Part shown: positions 1 to 5,832 of the stretch, piece after piece
Layout: every line of letters begins with the position of its first letter
Position numbering within the stretch: the first letter of the stretch is position 1
Origin: Myxococcales bacterium
GTDB taxonomy: Bacteria > Myxococcota_A > Polyangia > Polyangiales > Polyangiaceae
Direction of reading: 5' to 3'
DNA length: 5,832 nt
Assembly (NCBI GenBank): GCA_023248785.1
Contig: JAHFDX010000085.1
Span: forward strand, 4,431-10,262
The notes under the pieces: generated by a model
Told to the model about the DNA's origin: nothing
What the model saw: only the letters and a program-made list of their open reading frames with translations
Database searches by the model: none
Program-made: the position numbers and the translations under genes

Positions 1-171
1 CACGACGGCAGAAGGTCGCTGGCGTGTGGCCGTATCAAACGGCGTCGTGCACGCGACGACCTCGCAATAGACACGCGCTTCGCGAATACGGCGAGCGATC
101 AATTGCGTGTATTGCGCACCAAAATCGACGATGAGCACTTTTTCACGGTGCTGGTCTCGGTGTTGGTTCAT
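1..171 (-). CDS. guaA: GMP synthase (glutamine-hydrolysing), N-terminal fragment
   Basis: This is the first 57 codons of a gene that runs off the left edge on the minus strand. The family converts XMP to GMP in the cytoplasm, using ammonia released from glutamine by an N-terminal class I amidotransferase domain. The visible protein starts MNQHRDQHREK and then reads VLIVDFGAQYTQLIARRIRE followed by VYCEVV. This is the characteristic opening of the GuaA amidotransferase domain (E. coli GuaA has ILDFGSQYTQLVARRVRE then VYCE). The catalytic Cys-His-Glu residues and the ATP pyrophosphatase and dimerisation domains lie outside the window. The start is the ATG at 171-169, chosen because it gives the usual short leader before the first beta strand. 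The frame stays open upstream, and no clear Shine-Dalgarno sequence is seen. The gene is divergent from dut. Identification is secure; only completeness cannot be judged. Confidence 0.93.
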   Translation of the reverse strand, partial: MNQHRDQHREKVLIVDFGAQYTQLIARRIREARVYCEVVACTTPFDTATRQRPSAVV

Positions 172-253
172 TCGATGGGAATACCACGGTGGATTACGCA
201 CGTCAGCGCACAGAACCTTGACGACGGACCGCGGATGAAGGACTGCGGTGTTG
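172..253. promoter_or_regulatory. Divergent guaA/dut intergenic region, presumed to hold both promoters
   Basis: About 80 bases separate the start codons of two divergently transcribed genes, so promoters for both are expected here or just inside the coding starts. I find no convincing paired -35/-10 boxes. A TTGACG at 218-223 has no -10-like hexamer at the proper distance. The function is inferred from gene orientation only. Confidence 0.35.
237..242 (+). promoter_or_regulatory. Candidate ribosome binding site for dut
   Basis: The sequence GAAGGA lies upstream of three consecutive in-frame potential starts: GTG 248, TTG 251 and ATG 254. The spacings are 5, 8 and 11 nt respectively. The site supports initiation in this cluster but does not decide between the codons. 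The ATG is preferred on codon grounds. Confidence 0.4.
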
Positions 254-709
254 ATGGGAAGTGTGCGAATCGAGCTCCAGCGAACGGGCGCAATTGAGGT
301 CCCGCTGCCCGAATACCAAACGGAGGGGGCAGCCGGGATGGACCTTCATGCGGCTTTGACCGAGGCTGTAGTAATTCGTCCACTTGAACGGGTGCTTGTA
401 TCAACCGGTGTGCGGGTGGCAATCCCTGGTGGATTTGAGGCGCAAGTGCGTCCGCGTTCGGGGCTCGCGGCGCGTTCGGGCATTACGGTTCTCAATAGTC
501 CGGGCACGATTGATTCCGATTACCGCGGCGAAATTAAGGTGCTCTTGATCAATTTGGGGCCGGAGCCTTGCGAGATTCTCCCCATGGATCGAATCGCCCA
601 AATTGTGTTTGCGCCTGTTTCAAGAGCGGTGTGGGCCGTTGTTCCCGAACTTTCCGTAACGAGGCGAGGTGAGGGTGGCTACGGATCCACAGGCACGCGC
701 CATGGTTGA
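254..709 (+). CDS. dut: Deoxyuridine 5'-triphosphate nucleotidohydrolase (dUTPase)
   Basis: The trimeric dUTPase family hydrolyses dUTP to dUMP and pyrophosphate, which keeps uracil out of DNA and supplies dUMP for thymidylate synthesis. From ATG 254 the protein is 151 residues, a normal length for bacterial Dut. All five family motifs are present in order (ATG numbering): motif 1 AGMDLHA near 27-33; motif 2 PRSGLA near 67-72; motif 3 GTIDSDYRGEI at about 84-94, with the catalytic Asp and uracil-stacking Tyr; motif 4 RIAQIVFAPV near 113-122; and motif 5 RGEGGYGSTG near 138-147. Motif 5 has Tyr where Phe is usual, a conservative change. The enzyme therefore looks active. The frame also offers GTG 248 and TTG 251 two codons and one codon earlier. 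The next gene starts 18 nt after the stop, so co-transcription is likely, although the functional link is not obvious. Confidence 0.96.
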   Translation: MGSVRIELQRTGAIEVPLPEYQTEGAAGMDLHAALTEAVVIRPLERVLVSTGVRVAIPGGFEAQVRPRSGLAARSGITVLNSPGTIDSDYRGEIKVLLINLGPEPCEILPMDRIAQIVFAPVSRAVWAVVPELSVTRRGEGGYGSTGTRHG

Positions 710-727
710 GTTGGTTGACACGGCGAA

Positions 728-2011
728 ATGGTGTGGCTTCAGCACTTTTTCAGTAGTCGTCGGCCTTCTGATATTCTTCGCATAATGGCTGAGAACGTAT
801 CAGACTCCGAGAGCCCGCTTTCGGTCCGGTTGCAAGTCGGACCGGATTCGCGCGCCCTCGAAAGCGAATCGGAGGGAACTCGACAAGCTCTCGCCGAGAG
901 CAAGGTCGGAAGCCGACTGCGTGGTTGGCGCCTGGTTCGTCTTCTTGGGGTTGGTCCGGTGACCGCTGCATATGAAGCGTACCGCGGGCAAAAGGATGCG
1001 ACCGAGCACGCCGTCGTTCGACTCATGATCGGCACGCCGGGAAACGATGAGCGCGCGCGAAGCCTCTTCTTACGTGCATCCTATGCAGCGAACCGCTTCG
1101 ATCACTCGCGGGTCGTCCATGTAAAGGAAGATGGTACCGATGAAGACGGTACGCCTTTTGTTGTGAGGCCGTGGATTGATGCTGAGCCGCTCATTACGGT
1201 GGTTCTCCGGGAGTCGCTTGAACAAGTAGATGTTCTTCGCGTTGCCGAGCAGTTGCTCGATATCGTTGAGATGGCTCACGCACAGGGAGTGCTTCACGGA
1301 GCCATTCATCCCGCGAATGTGTTTCTGACTTCACGCGGGTCCGTACGCCTTTGCGATTTTGCAACCGCACCGGGATTATCTCCATCACGCACAGATGAGG
1401 ACGCACTTGCACCTCTGCGTGTGTGTCCCTTCATGGCGCCCGAACGCCGTGCCTCTGTTGGTCTGCCCCCGAGCGAGATGAGCGACATCTACTCCATCGG
1501 CGCCGTGCTTTGGTACGCGGTAGCGGGAGTATTGCCGCCCGCAAACCTGCATTCGAGCGTAGAACGCAAGATTGCTCTCCCACGCGGTGTGAACGAATCA
1601 TTTGGCGCGGTGCTCTTTCATGCCCTTCGAGAGGATCCCATCGAACGTTACGAGAGCGCCTACGCGTTTCTCGGCGACGTTCGACGCGTGATGGCCGGAC
1701 GTCGTCCAAAACTTGCAGATGCGGGTGCTCCTGTACCGTCGCAAAGCATGCAAGAGGTTTCGCGTCTTGCCGCGCCGTCGAGCCGCCGTGTCCCCTCGGT
1801 ACGCCCCGTCGCTCCTGTTTCATATCCGCCGAAAAAGGCGGCGTTGCCGGCGCGTTCGGGCAAGGAATGGAAGGGGAATCTCTTTCTGACTGCGGCGATT
1901 GCGTTGCTCCTCGGTATCGCGACCTTCGTGCTCTTTCGCGAGAAGACTCTGGAGGAGCGTGAGCGCATGAATCGACCGCCGGCCCCGTCGCCTTCCGCAT
2001 CGGCCAGGTGA
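728..2011 (+). CDS. Membrane-anchored Ser/Thr kinase-like protein, predicted pseudokinase
   Basis: The protein is 427 residues with a eukaryotic-type protein kinase fold at about 67-325. Recognisable landmarks are a glycine-loop remnant LLGVGPVTAAYEA (72-84), HGAIHPANV (190-198), CDFATA (209-214), MAPER (236-240), SDIYSIGAVLWY (252-263) and EDPIERYESA (302-311). Key catalytic positions are changed. The VAIK lysine is Arg98 (AVVRLM), the alpha-C glutamate of the usual FLREA is Ala117 (FLRAS), and the HRD aspartate is Ala192. The metal-binding Asn197 and DFG Asp210 remain, with DFG reading DFA. This pattern predicts loss of phosphotransfer, although nucleotide binding may persist. A Pro/Ser/Arg-rich linker (about 326-380) leads to one transmembrane helix (about 385-403). 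Lysines before the helix suggest a cytoplasmic kinase domain and a short, Pro-rich external tail. The start is uncertain: ATG 728 has no clear ribosome site, and Met20 at 785 is an alternative. The downstream gene begins 3 nt after the stop. Confidence 0.88.
   Translation: MVWLQHFFSSRRPSDILRIMAENVSDSESPLSVRLQVGPDSRALESESEGTRQALAESKVGSRLRGWRLVRLLGVGPVTAAYEAYRGQKDATEHAVVRLMIGTPGNDERARSLFLRASYAANRFDHSRVVHVKEDGTDEDGTPFVVRPWIDAEPLITVVLRESLEQVDVLRVAEQLLDIVEMAHAQGVLHGAIHPANVFLTSRGSVRLCDFATAPGLSPSRTDEDALAPLRVCPFMAPERRASVGLPPSEMSDIYSIGAVLWYAVAGVLPPANLHSSVERKIALPRGVNESFGAVLFHALREDPIERYESAYAFLGDVRRVMAGRRPKLADAGAPVPSQSMQEVSRLAAPSSRRVPSVRPVAPVSYPPKKAALPARSGKEWKGNLFLTAAIALLLGIATFVLFREKTLEERERMNRPPAPSPSASAR
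2006..2011 (+). promoter_or_regulatory. Ribosome binding site overlapping the upstream stop codon
   Basis: AGGTGA matches the consensus complement of the 16S rRNA 3' end. It overlaps the TGA stop (2009-2011) of the kinase-like gene and sits 3 nt before the GTG start at 2015. It supports the GTG as the start and suggests translational coupling of the two genes. Confidence 0.5.
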
Positions 2012-2014
2012 TGC

Positions 2015-3139
2015 GTGAACTGGTACGCGTGTTCGCGGCGGCATTCGATTCTCGCAAGTGGTGTCTTCATTCTCTTCATCGGACGGTCGGCTCACGCAGA
2101 CCCCACCCCGACCGAGCGCGAGACAGCGCGATTGCTTTTGCGCGAAGGTCTTTCGCTCGAAGAGGCAGGACGTTTGCAAGAAGCGCGCGACAAGTTCGCA
2201 GTCGCATACGCGATCGCGCGCACACCCATCACCGGATACACGTTCGCGCGCGTACGTGAGCGTTTGGGCGAGTGGGTGGAAGCGCGCGACCTGGCGCTTG
2301 AAGTCGTGCGTATGCAGCCAATCGAAGGCGAAACAGAGCGTTCGGCCATTGCACGTAAAGGTGCACGGGAGCTCGCGATGATGTTGGAGCCGAAAATTCC
2401 AAGTCTCGTTGTGTCGCTAGTTCTGTCAAAGGCACTTCCGTCTGTCCTGATCGATGGCCGTCCTGTTCAGCGCTCTGTACTTGGCCAGCCCATGACCGCA
2501 AATCCGGGGAAACATAGGCTCATCGTTCAGTGCAACGCACGCACAGTGTACACATCCGATGTTTCGCTCGTGCCGGCGCAACGTATGGTCATCGCGGTCC
2601 CAACCGAACTTTCGGGATGCGACGAACCGCCGAGGAGGGACATGCCAAGGTCGCCCGATGGTCTAGTCCCGAAGGGATTCGTGTTCGGTGGTGGCGTGAT
2701 GGCAGGCCTCTACTACGTGCCCGTTCCCGACATGCGTTTCGGTGCACGTGTATCTGGCAGTGGTGGCTTTTATGCGGATGTGGGCTACGCCATTTCGCCG
2801 CGGTTAGAACTTCTTTTCCATGGCTTCTTCACGATCGGCCCGCAGGGAGACCCCAGTTATCTTGGCTCCGCAGGGGCACGCCTTCTTTTTGGTCTTACGC
2901 GCGATATTTGGATTGGATTCAGCATGCTGGGTGGACGCGCCCAAACCGCGACCGGTGGCTACACGTACACATCTGATTTTGTTTTCTCGCCCACGATCGA
3001 TTTGGATTTTGAACTCGCCCGCCAGGATTACGGGCATTGGTTCATGGGCGTTCATCCGTGCGTGTACATCGGAGACACGATCAAGGGGGACTACTCGTTT
3101 GCATACGTACCGCTCACGATCGGCGTTCGCACGTTTTAG
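2015..3139 (+). CDS. Exported TPR-like/PEGA-like protein with C-terminal outer-membrane beta-barrel
   Basis: The protein is 374 residues from a GTG start. A Sec signal peptide is clear: basic n-region with Arg8 Arg9, hydrophobic core at about 11-22, and probable cleavage after AHA at 26-28. Residues about 33-125 are charged, amphipathic and Ala/Arg/Glu-rich, resembling TPR repeats (EEAGRLQEARDKFAVAYAI, then LGEWVEARDLALEVV). Residues about 130-195 form beta strands with a PEGA-like core (SVLIDGRPV then NPGKHRLIVQ). After a Pro/Arg-rich linker (about 204-218), residues 219-374 show alternating aromatic/small-residue strands (GFYADVGYAI, IWIGFSMLGG, DFVFSPTIDLDFEL), and the chain ends LTIGVRTF. 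A terminal Phe is the usual signal for BAM-dependent barrel insertion. I infer an outer-membrane barrel with a periplasmic N-terminal domain. The specific function is unknown. The gene is tightly coupled to the kinase-like gene upstream, which suggests a joint role. Confidence 0.82.
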   Translation: MNWYACSRRHSILASGVFILFIGRSAHADPTPTERETARLLLREGLSLEEAGRLQEARDKFAVAYAIARTPITGYTFARVRERLGEWVEARDLALEVVRMQPIEGETERSAIARKGARELAMMLEPKIPSLVVSLVLSKALPSVLIDGRPVQRSVLGQPMTANPGKHRLIVQCNARTVYTSDVSLVPAQRMVIAVPTELSGCDEPPRRDMPRSPDGLVPKGFVFGGGVMAGLYYVPVPDMRFGARVSGSGGFYADVGYAISPRLELLFHGFFTIGPQGDPSYLGSAGARLLFGLTRDIWIGFSMLGGRAQTATGGYTYTSDFVFSPTIDLDFELARQDYGHWFMGVHPCVYIGDTIKGDYSFAYVPLTIGVRTF

Positions 3140-3142
3140 TTT

Positions 3143-4606
3143 CTAGCTTGGCGTCTCTTCGCCTTCGCCGCGACGAATTTCGTACGCACGAATTTTCTTG
3201 TGCAGGTTCGTGCGTTCAACCCCGAGCAAAACGGCCGTTCGAGAGATGTTCCAATTCGTTGCACGCAACGTATCAATAATGTGCCGACGCTCGGATTGCT
3301 CGCGCACTTCGCGCAGCGATCGCACGTTTTCCAACCCAGTTCGCTCCGGCGGCGGAGGGATGGTTGACGTCGCGGGTCTTGGCGCTTCTTCCTCATCTCC
3401 GAACGGGTTGTCGTGTGGATCTTCGGGAAGTTCTGCGATGGTCACGCGATCGCCAGCCAAGATGAGCATTCGCTCAACTACGTTTCGGAGCTCGCGCACA
3501 TTTCCAGGCCACCGCCTTGACGACAGCGCCTGAAGTACAACCGGATCGACATCGCGAACTTGTTGACCATTCTCACGCGCAAAGGTTTCTGCAAAGGCCT
3601 TAACGAGGAGCGGAATGTCCTCTGCGCGTTCACGAAGACTTGGACTTCGCATCGGAAAAACGTTCAAACGAAAATACAAATCGTCTCGAAACGCCGAAGT
3701 GGCCACCGCTTTCTCAAGATCTTTGTTCGTCGCCGCGAGCACTCGAACGTCAACATGCATAACGTGCTCGCTGCCGACACGTGAGATCTCGCCGGATTGC
3801 AACGCGCGCAACACCTTTGCTTGCGCCACAAGATCCATGTCCCCGATCTCATCCAGGAACAGCGTCCCTCCGTGCGCTTGTTCGAACACGCCTCGCTTGC
3901 GCGCAAATGCCCCCGTAAACGCGCCTTTCTCATGACCAAAGAGTTCGCTTTCGATGAGTTCACGCGGGATTGCGGCGCAATTCACGCGGACGAAGGGAGC
4001 ATCCCGGCGCGTGCTCAGTCGATGAATCGCGCGTGCGACAAGTTCTTTCCCAGTGCCACTCTCGCCTGTGATGAGCACGGACGCACGCGTTGGGGCGACT
4101 TTCTCGATGTCGTGAAACACGCGCTGCATGGGTGCGCTTCGGCCGATCATTTCGTAACGGTCGCCACGCTCTTTTTCAACTTCGGCGAGCTTGCGTCTCG
4201 CGCGCGCCGAATCGAGCGCATTACGCAAACTCACGAGAACACGCTCGCGGTTGAGTGGTTTTTCAAAAAAGTCGGTGGCGCCGAGCTTAACGGCAGAAAT
4301 CGCGTCGTTCACCGAAGCGTGACCACTGATCACAAAGATGGGAAGTTCGCGTGTCGCGTCGTCGCGCCTCAGACGTTCAAGCACGTCGAGCCCGCTCATT
4401 CCGGGCAATCGCACATCGAGAACGATGGCGTCAACCGGTAACGATGACGAGGCAACGGTCTCGAGCGCGGCTTCCCCTGTTTCCGCGGCAAGGACCGTGA
4501 ATCCCTCGCTCCCAAGGATCATTTCAAGCGTGCGGCGAATGTTGCGTTCGTCGTCGACCACCAACACGCAAGGTGACGCGCTCGTTGAAGTGCTCGCTGT
4601 GGTCAT
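3143..4606 (-). CDS. Sigma-54-dependent response regulator, NtrC family, NtrX-like C-terminus
   Basis: The protein is 487 residues with three domains. Receiver (about 12-130): acidic pocket Asp18/Asp19, phosphoacceptor Asp64 in IVLDVRLPG, Ser94 in VISGHA and Lys116 in FFEKP, all intact. AAA+ domain (about 152-385): Walker A GESGTGKE (181-188), sigma-54-contacting GAFTGA (228-233), Walker B TLFLDEIGDM (248-257), sensor I AATNKDL (291-297), FRDDLYFRLN (306-315) and RWPGNVREL (365-373), all intact. An acidic, Pro-rich linker (about 395-425) precedes a Fis-type helix-turn-helix (about 440-476), with NISRTAVLLGVERTNLHKKI resembling NtrX. The family hydrolyses ATP to open sigma-54 RNA polymerase promoters after phosphorylation by a sensor kinase. 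No such kinase is in the window. The ATG overlaps the bamD stop as ATGA, indicating coupled translation. Targets cannot be read from sequence. I leave out a symbol because the NtrX resemblance covers only the C-terminus. Confidence 0.95.
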   Translation of the reverse strand: MTTASTSTSASPCVLVVDDERNIRRTLEMILGSEGFTVLAAETGEAALETVASSSLPVDAIVLDVRLPGMSGLDVLERLRRDDATRELPIFVISGHASVNDAISAVKLGATDFFEKPLNRERVLVSLRNALDSARARRKLAEVEKERGDRYEMIGRSAPMQRVFHDIEKVAPTRASVLITGESGTGKELVARAIHRLSTRRDAPFVRVNCAAIPRELIESELFGHEKGAFTGAFARKRGVFEQAHGGTLFLDEIGDMDLVAQAKVLRALQSGEISRVGSEHVMHVDVRVLAATNKDLEKAVATSAFRDDLYFRLNVFPMRSPSLRERAEDIPLLVKAFAETFARENGQQVRDVDPVVLQALSSRRWPGNVRELRNVVERMLILAGDRVTIAELPEDPHDNPFGDEEEAPRPATSTIPPPPERTGLENVRSLREVREQSERRHIIDTLRATNWNISRTAVLLGVERTNLHKKIRAYEIRRGEGEETPS

Positions 4607-5418
4607 CGAGTAACCGAAGTGTCCAGCCGAGCGAGATGTCCTTGCGCCTGAATCGCATATCCGGATGAACCAAAGCGATCCAACACATCAAGAAAGGCAC
4701 GACGTGCTTCAGCCCATTTGTGCATCTTTAAATACGTTTCACCGAGCACGATGAGCGCCTCCGGTTCGCGCGAGCCCGTGAGGTTTGCTCCTCCGCGTGG
4801 CGCGCTGGCCCCAAAGTTCGACAGAGCGTATTTGATTCGCAAAACCGCCGCCTCGAAGTTGTCGCGAGACGCGTAGTAGCGCGCCACAAAGAGCTCGTGC
4901 AGGATGAGCTTGTCGGTGACGTCAGTTAGCATTTCGCGCACTCGTTTCGATTCGGGCGCGTTGGGATGATCCTGAAGAAAACTCTTGGCCTCTCGAAATG
5001 CATCGAGGGCGGGCCCAGCTTCGCGCTCTTCCGCGGCGGAAAAGAAGGCCGAATCAGGAACTTGCCGATACTCGGACTCGGCAATCCGGCTGCGCGCGTA
5101 AACGACCTCTTTTTCCATGGTTTGGTGCGTCTCTACGAACTTTCGATAGAGCGCCAACGCTTCGGAGTATTTCTCTTGTTCGAACGCAATGTCGCCAAGG
5201 CGTAGTTCGGCGAGCCGTGCATATTTCGAATAACGAAATCTGCGCAACACCTCCTTCATGTGAGCCTCAGCTTCGATCCATTGGTGTTGCTCGACGAGCT
5301 CGTTGGCGTTTTCGTAGGCCTTTCGCGCATCTTCGCTGTAATTGAGCGGCTCTTTAGGGGGAGGCGTCTCGCATCCGAATACGAGCAGAAGGAGCACGCA
5401 CAAACGCCTAAATTGCAT
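4603..5418 (-). CDS. bamD: Outer-membrane protein assembly lipoprotein, BamD family
   Basis: BamD is the essential TPR lipoprotein of the BAM complex, which inserts beta-barrel proteins into the outer membrane from its periplasmic face. From ATG 5418 the protein is 271 residues, slightly longer than E. coli BamD (about 245). A short lipoprotein signal (MQFRRLCVLLLLVFGC) ends at Cys16. The lipobox has Val at -3 and Gly at -1, but Phe at -2 is unusual. TPR-like helices follow: ARKAYENANELVEQHQWIEA (31-50), YARLAELRLGDIAFEQEKYSEA (66-87, with KYSEALALYRKFVETH) and, at about 137-180, ALDAFREAKSFLQDHPNAPE then LHELFVARYY. The last block plus FEAAVLRIKYAL (188-199) is typical of BamD. A further TPR ends the chain (GETYLKMHKWAEARRAFLDV). 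A TTG at 5445 would add nine residues before the signal peptide, so I prefer the ATG. The regulator gene downstream overlaps by 4 nt. General TPR lipoproteins are an alternative reading. Confidence 0.85.
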   Translation of the reverse strand: MQFRRLCVLLLLVFGCETPPPKEPLNYSEDARKAYENANELVEQHQWIEAEAHMKEVLRRFRYSKYARLAELRLGDIAFEQEKYSEALALYRKFVETHQTMEKEVVYARSRIAESEYRQVPDSAFFSAAEEREAGPALDAFREAKSFLQDHPNAPESKRVREMLTDVTDKLILHELFVARYYASRDNFEAAVLRIKYALSNFGASAPRGGANLTGSREPEALIVLGETYLKMHKWAEARRAFLDVLDRFGSSGYAIQAQGHLARLDTSVTR

Positions 5419-5480
5419 GGACGTTTTTCTACTGGAGTTCGGCAAGGAGCGCGAGCTCCGACTCTACGGAAGCGTGTCCG

Positions 5481-5832
5481 CTACTTGACGACCCACCCTA
5501 GGGAACCGGAGGGGACGGGGGGCGCCGTGGGATCCGGCCTTGTGAGCGCATACGTAGTGACAACCACGCCGCCGACGACGGCACCGGTGATGGTCCAAAA
5601 CCACCACCGTGTAAGAACGGATGGCTTTTCTGGTTGGAGGACGGCGCGCAAATCAGTGCGTTCGCCTGGAGCAAGGCGCACATTTGCTTCGTACGACAGA
5701 AAGCCGGAGCGCCGAACAACTACCCGGTGCAGACCGGCATCGCGGTCAACGATGACCGGCGTGGTTCCGACATCGAGCCCGTCCACTGTTACGACGGCAT
5801 TTGGGCGATCGCAGGAGATGCCCAGTGTCGAG
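5481..5832 (-). CDS. PEGA-domain membrane protein, 5' end beyond the window
   Basis: The frame is open to the right edge, leaving the last 116 residues visible. Residues about 7-65 form a PEGA domain: CDRPNAVVTVDGLDVGTTP, then AGLHRVVVRRSGF, then ANVRLAPGERTDLRAVL, which matches the pattern of a small beta-sandwich with a conserved Pro-Gly turn. A hydrophobic segment with a Trp cluster and Gly-rich core (about 76-97, RWWFWTITGAVVGG) should cross a membrane. It is followed by a short Pro-rich tail ending in WVVK and a TAG stop (5483-5481). PEGA domains are extracytoplasmic and carbohydrate- or envelope-associated in related proteins; the specific role here is unknown. The first GTG in the visible frame (5786) is inside the PEGA domain and is not a plausible start. 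The ATG of the BamD-like gene lies 62 nt downstream on the same strand, so co-transcription is possible. Confidence 0.8.
   Translation of the reverse strand, partial: STLGISCDRPNAVVTVDGLDVGTTPVIVDRDAGLHRVVVRRSGFLSYEANVRLAPGERTDLRAVLQPEKPSVLTRWWFWTITGAVVGGVVVTTYALTRPDPTAPPVPSGSLGWVVK

Noticed and set aside
168..422. An 84-codon minus-strand frame across the guaA/dut gap.
   Set aside because: It is antisense to dut, is not in the guaA frame, and has no recognisable domain.
715..745. A perfect TTGACA box at 715-720 as a promoter for the kinase-like gene.
   Set aside because: At 16-19 nt spacing the following hexamers (CTTCAG to CAGCAC) do not resemble TATAAT, so a single box is not enough to call a promoter.
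1423..1962. A 179-codon plus-strand frame inside the kinase-like gene.
   Set aside because: It is a shifted frame of the real gene with low-complexity, Arg/Cys-rich composition and no motif.
1431..2057. A 208-codon minus-strand open frame opposite the kinase-like gene.
   Set aside because: It is antisense to a frame with clear kinase-fold motifs and is Arg/Ser/Pro-rich with no recognisable domain, as expected of a shadow frame in GC-rich DNA.
3797..4441. A 214-codon plus-strand open frame opposite the response regulator.
   Set aside because: It is antisense to the AAA+ and receiver domains, which carry every family motif; the antisense product has no recognisable features.
5419..5445. An upstream TTG start for bamD adding nine residues.
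   Set aside because: It would place nine polar residues before an already complete lipoprotein signal, and no ribosome site precedes the TTG; ATG 5418 gives a normal signal length.
5446..5459. Inverted repeat GGAGC-GCGA-GCTCC between the PEGA and bamD genes as a terminator.
   Set aside because: The stem is only 5 bp and no T-run follows it on either strand.

Overview
The window is a gene-dense stretch of bacterial chromosome with moderately high GC (two lines counted by hand gave 68% and 47%, so probably 55-60% overall). It holds six complete or near-complete protein genes and one gene fragment. I see no RNA genes, mobile elements, CRISPR arrays or long repeats. The gene types suggest a Gram-negative, myxobacterium-like organism (Myxococcota or a related former deltaproteobacterial group): a membrane-anchored eukaryotic-type Ser/Thr kinase-fold protein, two PEGA-domain proteins, an NtrC-family sigma-54 activator and BamD. 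This assignment is inference from gene content, not from a marker gene.

Layout. At the left edge, on the minus strand, is the first 57 codons of guaA (GMP synthase). Across a short divergent gap the plus strand carries dut (dUTPase), then a Ser/Thr kinase-like membrane protein, then a secreted protein that joins a helical TPR-like region, a PEGA-like segment and a probable outer-membrane beta-barrel. The spacings (18 nt, then 3 nt) suggest one plus-strand transcript. This run meets a minus-strand run tail to tail with only 3 nt between stop codons. The minus-strand run, in transcription order from the right edge, is a PEGA-domain membrane protein (5' end missing), a BamD-type outer-membrane assembly lipoprotein, and an NtrX/NtrC-type response regulator whose ATG overlaps the bamD stop as ATGA.

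How they may work together. dut and guaA are nucleotide-metabolism housekeeping genes. Everything to their right concerns the cell envelope or signalling. The kinase-like protein has lost the VAIK lysine, the alpha-C glutamate and the HRD aspartate, so it is probably a pseudokinase. It is nearly fused to the gene for the secreted TPR/PEGA/barrel protein, which suggests a signalling or scaffolding pair across the envelope. On the other strand, an outer-membrane biogenesis lipoprotein is translationally coupled to a sigma-54-dependent regulator, which suggests envelope status may be linked to transcription. These two pairings are the most interesting points in the window. Neither is proven by sequence alone.
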